Below are positions 55,982 through 64,000 of a stretch of 64,000 nt of DNA, in pieces. The position numbers were made by a program, and so were the translations under genes. The notes under the pieces are model-generated. The model searched no databases and had not been told where the DNA came from. It saw only the letters and a list, made by a program, of their open reading frames with translations. Source of the stretch: Cryptomeria japonica (Eukaryota; Streptophyta; Pinopsida; Cupressales; Cupressaceae); NCBI RefSeq assembly GCF_030272615.1, contig NC_081408.1, positions 407,077,889-407,141,888 on the forward strand, given 5' to 3'. How positions within the stretch are numbered: the first letter of the stretch is position 1; every line of letters begins with the position of its first letter.

Positions 55982-57430
55982 CCACTTATACAGGGACCTG
56001 CATCAGGTGGTGTACTTGGGATACAACAGTCTATCAGCTGGGGTTATGTTGCTACAGGTATGGTCATGGGAGCATATTCTCACAGCTAGGCTAGTTGGTC
56101 GTGCTTATGCATATGGATATAGAGGGATAGCTGTCTAGCGTAAGCTGGGCAAACTGGAGCATTGGAGGTGAGTGCTTGATGATATTGACATGGTTGTCTG
56201 GAGATCGTATATGGATTGCAAGGTGTGGGTAGAGAATGGGATGGAGATGCCTTATGTCTACATGTCCCGATTTCTTATAGGGAGGACGCCTTTTGCTATT
56301 GAGAGATTTCTGCACAGCCAAGTGTTGCGATAGTATGGACGACAACAGGGGATACCACAGGGAGCATGCGTGTATGCTCGATGGAGGTAGGATGTACCAG
56401 AGTGGGGACCCATTATTGATAGTGCGGCGGTGGTTGAGGAGTTCTTTCACCTAGCCGGCCACATATGGGACAATGCCTACAGGATAGTGGATGCAGGGAT
56501 GACTGATGCTGTGGTCAAGATATCGGATCTAGTAGAGATGATTCCCTCTTTTGATGATGATGAGGATGAGCAGCTCGAGAGGCTAGGGAGACGGGGAGAG
56601 GAGGCAGAGGAGCTGGATGAGGGAGGTGGGGATGGTGGAGGTGATGATGGTGGAGATGGTGGAGGAGGTGGCTGAGGTCGGCATGGGGATAGGGGGAGAG
56701 TTGATCGGGGGAGGAGAGGGGATAGAGGTAGAGCTGGTGGTGACAGAGGGATACAGGTGGAGAGAGTTGTGCGGCGGGTTGTGGAGGATAGAGGGAGGGG
56801 AGGTTTGGCTATTGGAGCTGGTGGTGAGGGGAGGGTAGCAGAGGTGATAGCAGCTATGGGAGGGACATATGATTTTAGACAGTCGACCCAAAGGAGGAGG
56901 TCAGATGTTTTACCCTCACTAGCGCCGAGGACAGAGAGAGGGACAGGGGGTACCACTACACATGTACCCCTCCAGATTTGGATTCCTACTCACCGGGAGG
57001 ATGCTCAGATTAGGTCCTTATAGTTGTTAGTGCAGCATATATAGACACAGTTATTGATGCATCGGCGTCAGATTACGCAGCTGACTAGTGAGCGGGATAT
57101 AGTTTTGGAGTGGTTGGGTCGAGCCGAGGCTCAAGCCGATAGCTTGGAGAGAGCGGCAGTGGGTGGCTCGACGAGAGACACCCTGAGGGAGTTGGCATAT
57201 ATAGCCATGGAGGTTCAGTATTACTGACAACATTATGAGGATGTGGTGCCCAGGGAGCGCAGAGTTCCTAGTTTCACAACGACGAGATCCAGTCGATCTA
57301 GGCAGAGGGGGTCGAGGACAGAGAGCTGAGGCGTGATAGAGCCTACTCATCAGGATCCACCTGGGGGTCCCAATACTGGGACATCTGCTGTGAGACCGTC
57401 ACCCTCAGGAGATAGTCATACCTGAGAGAC
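55982..57430 (+). pseudogene. Plant mobile domain (PMD) gene, 3' part
   Basis: This continues the PMD domain begun at 41961: HLYRDLHQVVYLGYNS, then the conserved GVMLLQVWSWEHI, then DMVVWRSYMDCKVWVENGME and VPEWGPIIDS in one frame. Stops replace expected Gln or Arg codons near 56137, 56168, 56330 and 56388, all explainable by C-to-T change. After about 56530 the frame enters acidic, then Gly/Arg-rich low-complexity sequence. A coiled-coil-like tail (EWLGRAEAQADSLERA) follows to about 57430. It is antisense to the Tat pol genes. A host copy would encode a nuclear protein linked to silencing (family knowledge); this one is dead. Confidence 0.75.
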
Positions 57431-58861
57431 ATTGTCTCTATTGTATTTTGATCATTTTGTTGTATTTTGGGATAAACATGACATATTTTGTACTTGGTCA
57501 TTTTTGAGATATATATACGACACCATTTGCTTTGATCCTCATGTGATGTGTTTCATGGATGATGCTTTCTATATGATTTTGATGCTTTTATGATGGTGAT
57601 GCAATGCTTAGATAGATGTATGTGATTTGATATTTGATGGATGATGGATGATGTATGATATGTATCATGAAAATGAGATGTATGATAATGATAATGATGT
57701 GAGATGTATTGTATGATAATGATATACTGTGAGATGTATCTTGAAAATGAGATGTATGATAATGATAATGATGTGAGATTTATCTTGAAAATGAGATGTA
57801 CGATAATGATATGTTGTGAGATGTATCTTGAAAATGAGATGTATGATAATGATATGCCACTATTTGTAAAATGATATGCAACTAATTGATAATCGTCGTT
57901 CTGTGTTTGTCATTCCTATATAGTCACATGTTTTTGCTTTCTTTGTGTTGATCATCATTGAGCATTGATTTGTTGGGATATGTTGAAAATTTATACAAGC
58001 ATAATGGTATAAGTGAACCAAAATGACCTGACAAAAAATTTACATGATTTTTGATTTTGCAAGATAGCACAAGCGTCGAGGTATAATTGAACCAAGATGA
58101 CCTGAGTGTAGCTTGTGTATAAACAGACAAGATTAAACCATTTGTATGCACAAAGTGGAATCATGTCTTCAGTGATATGCTTTGAATCACGTCCTGAGAC
58201 AAGTATTTGCACAGTACAAGTGATCACCTCACAGATAGAAAACTAAAAAATATTGGAGTCCCCATGACTTTCTCTAGCTTGATGCATCGTTGAGAAAATG
58301 TAGAGGATCTAATAATTCAAAAAAAGTTCAAGTGCAACAATATTCAAAACTTCATGCCAGATGCAAACATTTTATACTTCGGAAAATCATCCATCATGTG
58401 TTGTGAATCGTGTTAAGTGATCAATGTTTGTTCTCGTGATTGTTGATTCATTTATTGGACATGATGTTCTAAGTCTGCTGCAAGGTTTGACTTAGGACAT
58501 AATGTTGATCAATGCTTCCCCTAGCTAAATTTTCCTTTTGATGCGGATATGTATAGTGATTACCAAGCCATGGTGGGATATGATGAAATGGTATTTGGAT
58601 AAACCAGGATAGTGACTACGCTAATTATGTCCTGGATAATGCGATAAAATGTCGGGCGATGGCCGATATTGCGTGATTGTGGATATAAAAGTTTGAGAGT
58701 ATAGATAGATAGAGGAGCTATCCTCTCACAATGGCGCCTATTTCTAGGTTTTCACCAATTGTTTTTATTATACCTTTTGCTTTTTCTGATTTTTTGATTT
58801 TTTCACATTTTTTTATTTTATGATGTTTTTGATTTTTTGACTTTTCCGTGCATTAGACTGC
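57431..58861. other. Spacer between antisense PMD and integrase
   Basis: Contains the minisatellite at 57640-57870 and T-rich sequence near 58740-58860. No gene recognised. Confidence 0.5.
57640..57870. repeat. Minisatellite GAGATGTATGATAATGAT, about 45-bp higher unit
   Basis: Nested short (ATGATA)-type words form 4-5 larger units of roughly 45 bases, each with GTGAGATGTATCTTGAAAAT followed by GAGATGTATGATAATGAT. Confidence 0.8.
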
Positions 58862-59989
58862 TCAAGTATAGTATTTATTCAAATGGATGTTGTTAGTTGG
58901 TTCGTTGAGCACATCTCCTTCTGAAGTTGTTAGCTGATAGGCACCTGATCCATAGGCTGATATGATGACATAGGGACCTAACCAGTTAGGTTCAAACTTC
59001 CCTTTCTTTTCCCGATCCTGTTGATTTCTAGGATTTTCTTTGAGTACTAGATCACCAATTTTAAAAATCCTAGGGATGACTTTGTGATTGTAGCTTCGGC
59101 ACATGCGTTGCTGATATACTTTGAGGTGAGTGTAGGCATGTTGTCGCTTTTCATCTAGAAGTTCTAGCTCTTGCAGTTGGTTGACTCGATACTCTTCATC
59201 TAGAATGAGGCCTTTCAAAGATACTCTGAGAGATGGGATTTCTACCTCCAGGGGTAAAATTGCTTCTGATCCATACACCAATGAATATGGTGTAGCTCCT
59301 GTAGGTGTGCGGATGCTAGTTTTGTATGCCCAAAGTGCTTGATTGAGTTGTACATGCCAATCTTTGCCTGCGTCATTTATTGTTTTCTTGAGGATTTTCA
59401 ATATGGTTTTGTTGGATGCCTCAGCTTGACCATTCCCTTGTGGGTAATAAGGTGTAGAGAAATGATGTTGTATCTTGAATCGTTCATATAGTTCTCACAC
59501 ATCCTAGTTTTTGAAAGGTCGTCCATTATCTGTGATGATGGAACTTGGAATGCCATATCTGCAGATCAGATAATTAAGAATGAAAGAAGCAATTTGTTTT
59601 CCAGTTACTATGGTCATGGGGACTGCCTCAATCCATTTGGGAAAATATTTTGTTGCAGTGATAATGAACTTATGTCCATTTGAAGATGAAGGGTGTATTT
59701 TACCCACTAAGTCTAGTCCCCACTGGCAAAAAGGCCAAGATGTTGTGAATGGCTGCAGTTCCTGTGCTGGTGCATGTATAAGATTGCCATGGATTTGGCA
59801 TTTAGGACATTTCTTTGCAAAATGATAAGAATCCTTTTCCATTGTCGGTCAGTAATATCCCATTCATAGAAGTTTTTTAGCAATAGTAGGACCACTTGAA
59901 TGTGTGCCACAGATACCTTCGTGAAGCTCTTGTAAAGAAGAGTCAGATTCATTACAATCAAGGCAACGAAGAAGAGTACCATCTAGACC
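58862..59989 (-). pseudogene. Tat integrase (nonsense-mutated)
   Basis: One frame from about 59982 to the stop at 58862. The zinc-binding region (HEGICGTHS, then CPKCQIHG) comes first. The catalytic core follows, with Asp in WGLDLVGKI, Asp in ITDNGRPF and Glu in a GNGQAE word near 59430. The C-terminal domain ends KFEPNWLGPYVI…AYQL. In-frame stops occur near 59860, 59504 and 59490. The enzyme inserts element DNA into the chromosome. The frame is kept throughout, so loss of function came from point changes. Confidence 0.85.
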
Positions 59990-60712
59990 TCAATGGTACA
60001 AAGTATCAGCAGTGAGAGTATAACGGGCAGCTTGCCGGATAAAGTTGTGTTTTTGGTTTCGAGACAGGTCAATGGGTAGGGTATTGGTTTTGAGATAGTC
60101 ATATATTGGTTTGTATAATGGAGAGTGAGAACCGGTTAAGGCATAGATAACATGGGATGCGGAATGGTCATAGGCTAAGGAGAACAGTTGCTCTACCAGA
60201 AACTCGTAATGACTCTGTTGCTCTAGAATTTGTAGCAGTGAAGCGATAGTAGCCATTGCATCGACTGCTCTATTGTCCAACCTTGGTATTTGTTCGAAGG
60301 TGATGTGTACAAAATATTGTTTGAAATCATCCACCATTCATTTGTATGGTAGCAGTTTGTCATCTTTCGCCTGATAGTCATTGTTGATCTGATTGATGAC
60401 TAGTTGTGAATCTCCATAGACTTTCAATTTTGTGATTCTCCATTCCACGACCATTTTGATCCCTGTAGCCAGTGCCTCATATTCAACAATGTTATTTGTG
60501 CATGGAAACATGAACCTATATGATCTTGGTATGGTGTGTCCGTTAGGAGTGATGAACAAAATGTTGACACCTAAGCCATGTTGAGTGTAGGAACCATCAA
60601 AGTATAGGGTCCATTGTTTGGTGGAAAGAGAAAGAACATCCCTATTTGGAAATTCAATCTCCATTGGTTGTTTATCCATTAATGGTGCATTGGCTAATTT
60701 ATCTGCAATCAC
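59990..60712 (-). pseudogene. Second (archaeal-type) RNase H of the Tat element
   Basis: WTLYFDGSYTQHGLGVNILF starts an RNase H fold with the first catalytic Asp. VEYEALATGIKM has the Glu, VYGDSQLVINQINNDYQ the second Asp, and FEQIPRLDNRAVDAMATIAS the final Asp. This extra RNase H after the element's own RT-linked RNase H is a hallmark of the Tat lineage. One in-frame stop near 60338 splits it. It would degrade RNA in RNA:DNA hybrids during element replication. Confidence 0.8.
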
Positions 60713-61917
60713 TTGTCATTTGATAGCTCGTCGCTCTATGTAGTGGATATCAAATTCACTGAGAATCATGACCCATTTAGCCAATCTGCCAGTGAGAGCT
60801 GCTTTGCTGAGTAAGTACTTTATAGGATCAATTTTTGCTATGAGATTTATTGTATGAGCTAGCATGTAGTGTTAGAAATTTTGGGAAGCGAATACCACTA
60901 TTAGACAAGCCTTCTCAATGAATGTATAATTGAGCTCATATCCATTTAAAGTTCTACTAATGTAATAGATAGCTCATTCCTTTCCTTCTTGATTTTCTTG
61001 TGCTAACAGTGCCCCCAGTGATATGTCTGTTGTTGATATGTAGAGAATAAGTGGCTTCCCTACTATGGGTGGTACTAGAACTGGCGGGTTCATTAGATAT
61101 TGCTTGATTTGATAGAATGATTTTGCACATTTGGCCTCCCATCTGAATGGTACATTCTTATGTAGCAAATGATTGAATGGTAGACTTTTATCTGCTAATT
61201 GAGCGATGAAACACCTGATTGACTGGAGCCATCCTTGCAAGGATCTGAGTTGACTGATGTTCTTAGGTGGTGGCATCTCCATGATGTATTGTACCTTTGC
61301 TGGATCTACTTCAATGCCTTTTTTTGAGACAATGTAGCCCAATAACTTGCCTGATGTAACCCCAAAGACACACTTCTTAGGGTTGAGCCTGACTTGAAAT
61401 TTTTCCAATCTGTCAAAAATCTTTTCTAAGATGCTTAAATGTTCTACTCGGGTAAATGACTTAGCTAGTAAATCATCCACGTAGTCCTCCATGAAGGTAT
61501 GCATCATGTCATGAAAGATCGTTGTCATTGCCCATTGATAAGTTGCCCCAACATTCTTTAAGCCAAATGACATGACATTCCAACATCATGTTCCCAAGGA
61601 CAGGTAAATGTTGTTTTATCTTGATCCTCTGGAGCTATCTTGATTTGATTATAGCCAGAAAAACCGTCCATTAGTGATAGCATTGCATGGCCTGTTGTGA
61701 GGTCTACAATTATGTTGATACTGGGCAAAGGAAAGTCATCCTTTGGATAGACTTTGTTGACATCTCTAAAATTGGTGCATATCTTGATCCTACCATCTGG
61801 TTTTGAAACTAGAACAATGTTGGAAATCCATTCAACATAGTTGATAGGTCGAATCAATTCGACGTCTAATAGTTCCTTTAGCTCAGCTTTGACCATGAGT
61901 GCTACATGTGGATTCAT
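60713..61917 (-). pseudogene. Tat reverse transcriptase and RT-linked RNase H (broken)
   Basis: The RT N-terminal half is at 61917-61558 (VLVSKPDGRIKICTNFRDVN, then LSLMDGFSGYNQI with a catalytic Asp). A frameshift with local damage near 61575-61600 follows. The second half, from 61573, has FGLKNVGATYQ and the YVDDL catalytic box. The RT-linked RNase H follows in frame (LYISTTDISLGALLAQ, then YYISRTLNGYE), with stops near 60974, 60860 and 60715. Not functional. Confidence 0.85.
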
Positions 61918-61920
61918 CTT

Positions 61921-63128
61921 TCACAATTTTTTCTTAACTGGCTTAGCTCCTGGAGCAATGGACAAGTGATGCATGATTAAGTGTGGATCAATCCCGGGCA
62001 TATCTGCATATGAGCAAGCAAAATCGATTTTCTTTTCTTTGAAAAATTGGATAAACTTTGATCTTTCTTCCTTTGTCAGATATTTTGCTAGGTGTATGTT
62101 TTTGGTTGCTTCTATTGTACCAATGTTGATTGATTGAGTAGGCTCAATCAATATGAATGATCGCTCCTGATAGTGTTCAGGAAGAGTGTCAAGTCTCCCA
62201 TCTTTAGGTGCCCTAAAAAGGTTTTCACCTGTAGATGTGTCCTTTGTTTTTACTTATTTTGTGATCTAGTGCTGCCATTGACTAGTTTTCAGTAGTAGAT
62301 CCTTTATTTTTTTCATTTTTGTGACTGAGAGAATTGGCACTCCCCTGATTGTAAATGTCATTACTTTGTTCACTAGTAGAGTCTATTTCTGGGTTGACGG
62401 TACATAAGTAATGGATAATAGAATCATCATTTGGGAAAATTGGTATGTCATGATCTTCAGGTTCATCCCAGTCTATGAGGTCAGGAAAGATAAGTGGTAA
62501 AGAGTCATTGGGTGGGTCAAGTTCAGTTGTTGTAAGTGTTAGGATGTAGGTATCACCATGGTTGGCTAGGATATTAAATAAGTTAATGATTTTGTCAAGG
62601 TCTTCGATGGTATCATCTTCCATGTAAACTTGCTCGTAATGTTGCTGCTCATTTTCCTTGGCGTCATAGATATTTTGTGGACCAAATTCAAGTAGTCTAG
62701 GTTTTGTGCCTTGTTCTTCTTGAGAAATGGGTATATGACTATCATTTGCAGCAATATCTTCAGTAACATTTGAAAAACTACCCCATTCATATTCATTTAA
62801 ATCATTTTCTGAGGTATTATCCTAGATTCTTGCAGTGTTGTGGACTGGCATGTTGTAGGGTGAAAACAGGTCTTTGATGATTGATACGAGTCTGATAGTT
62901 TTCTCTGATTCTATATCAGATCTTGCTTCTACTCTTTGCATTTTCTCATATATTGTCTCTCCTCAGGGAGTAATGATGTTACCAAGGAGTGATTCTTCTT
63001 TGTTTGAAACCGGTTCTTGAACATGATGTACTTTTGCACAAGGTGGTTCTTTCTTTTTATTGATTGATTTCTCTTGATGTTTCTTTCCTTCCTAGTATTC
63101 ACGTTCTTTGCGCATTGTCTCTATTGAT
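61921..63128 (-). pseudogene. Tat spacer between protease and RT
   Basis: Acidic, poorly conserved linker coding sequence. The reading at 62623-62282 (MEDDTIEDLDKIINLFN … DLIDWDEPEDHDIPIFPNDD) and at 62151-61921 (KYLTKEERSKFIQFFKEKK … YADMPGIDPHLIMHHL) leads into RT. The latter is the usual stretch preceding RT in this lineage. Stops and frame changes interrupt it. Confidence 0.65.
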
Positions 63129-63956
63129 TCAAATAGTGCCTCCTGCCATGAGTCCTCCTTGTATTTCTTCTTTTCCTTCCATTGAGGTTTTTGGTATTTG
63201 CTTGGTGTCTTCTTTGGTGGTAGTGTGTTCATAGCCCAATTCTTTTTTGTCTTTACAAAATTGTGAAGGAGGATCTAATGGTTCCGTAACACCTTCTTGA
63301 CACTTTCCAAGAGGTCCTTTGCCATTGTATCCCATATGTTGCATGATTAAGTAGCCTTTTCCATACAACTGTGTTGGTATAGCTAATTCCATAGTAGCTG
63401 CTCTATCTTCTTTCTCATCCTTGTATAGCCAACTAAGGATGTCCTTTTCCTCTGATTCATGTGCTAGTGTGCCTTGTTGAATGAATTTGCCATCAAACTT
63501 GGTGATGGGTTGTGTTGCTTGATGTGTTGATACTGAAGGTAATCCATGAGATTTAGGCAATGCTGGTAAGTTGGTTAGACATAAAAGTTCCAAAGAGTAT
63601 TCTCCCATGCCTTGGTCTTTGATTTTCATTTTCTGTTTGAAATCCATAGATAGCAATTTAGACTTTTCTTGTTGAAGATCTGGTGCTGGGGAAATTTGTT
63701 TTTCTTTGTTATGTGGAACTAAACTATCTTGGGCTACCCCTATAGCATTACAATGTTGAAAAGGGTTATGATCTGCTGATATAGAAATCTCATGTCCATT
63801 GTAGGGGAACTTAACACACTGGTGATAAGTAGAAGGTACTGCTTGCATTTCATGTATCCAAGATTGACCCAATAAGATATTATATGTGAGGTCTATGTCT
63901 AAGACTTGGCACATAGTGTCTTTTTGTATTGGTCCCACTTGAATTGGAAACACCAC
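63129..63956 (-). pseudogene. Tat protease C-terminal part and G-patch-like motif
   Basis: The open frame begins within the protease: LTYNILLGQSWIHEM at about residues 23-37 is the conserved C-terminal word of retroelement proteases. After a linker, residues about 199-243 (GKGYLIMQHMGYNGKGPLG … ELGYE) resemble a G-patch, a short glycine-rich nucleic-acid-related motif found between protease and RT in some plant Ty3/gypsy elements. The frame ends at 63129. The protease active site would lie beyond 63956 or the window edge. The given Met is internal to the polyprotein. Confidence 0.7.
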
Positions 63957-64000
63957 TATTCCTTTGGATGATCTTTCTTCATCATCATATGCTTTGATAG

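Larger units (their letters stand above)
38960..64000 (-). mobile_element. Tat-lineage Ty3/gypsy retrotransposon with antisense PMD gene, interrupted by a hAT element
   Basis: Element order on the - strand: protease end and G-patch-like motif (63956-63129), spacer, RT (61917 to about 61300), RNase H, a second archaeal-type RNase H (60712 to about 60240), integrase (about 59982-58862), a non-coding spacer with a repeat, an antisense PMD gene (57430-55982 and 42417-41961), minisatellites, polypurine tract and LTR. The second RNase H and an antisense extra ORF between integrase and 3' LTR are features of Tat/Ogre-type elements (family knowledge). The 5' LTR and gag lie beyond the window. A 13.6 kb hAT transposon sits in the PMD gene. 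Many in-frame stops make the copy dead. Confidence 0.85.

Noticed and set aside
56477..56956. 159-codon Ser/Pro-rich - strand ORF
   Set aside because: Complement of the Gly/Arg-rich low-complexity tail of the PMD gene.

Overview
The window looks like nuclear DNA from a seed plant with a very large, repeat-rich genome. A conifer or other gymnosperm is my best guess, from the style of the repeats; no marker proves it. Only one ordinary host gene is visible: the 3' part of the meiotic crossover gene SHOC1/ZIP2 (three exons, + strand, 7242-11170). Its earlier exons lie upstream of the window or were not recognised. Nearly everything else is transposable elements in various states of decay, several of them nested.

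Layout, left to right. 1-1790: degenerate repeats and an unidentified ORF. 1790-5790: a truncated Ty3/gypsy retrotransposon on the - strand, with a 2.3 kb LTR, an initiator-Met-type primer site, gag, a zinc knuckle and part of a protease. 5791-11170: intergenic or intron sequence, then SHOC1. 11171-17356: non-coding DNA with LTR-like remnants. 17373-23342: a nearly full-length but broken L1-type LINE on the - strand, flanked by diverged 16-bp target duplications. 23359-30386: non-coding, LTR-like remnants. 30404-36134: a second LINE of the same family on the + strand, flanked by perfect 17-bp duplications. 36152-38180: AT-rich non-coding DNA.

38960 to beyond 64000: a Tat-lineage Ty3/gypsy element on the - strand. 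In element order it shows protease, G-patch, RT, RNase H, a second RNase H, integrase, an antisense plant-mobile-domain (PMD) gene, polypurine tract and LTR. Its pol region keeps mostly one reading frame but carries many stop codons.

The most interesting object is nested inside the PMD gene. A 13.6 kb hAT DNA transposon spans 42418-55973 and has a perfect 8-bp target duplication (ATGTTGGC). Cutting out the element and one duplication copy brings the PMD frame straight across the junction. The element carries a hAT transposase (+ strand) and a large unrecognised gene (- strand, intact for 881 codons, with a decayed coiled-coil continuation of about 450 codons). It also carries a 230-codon unknown ORF (+) and another decayed unknown coding stretch (-). 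Between the two divergent unknown genes lie about four tandem copies of a ~263-bp unit, and both element ends are dense in CGCC-containing subterminal motifs. This is the best candidate for an undescribed system: a giant hAT element with several passenger genes.
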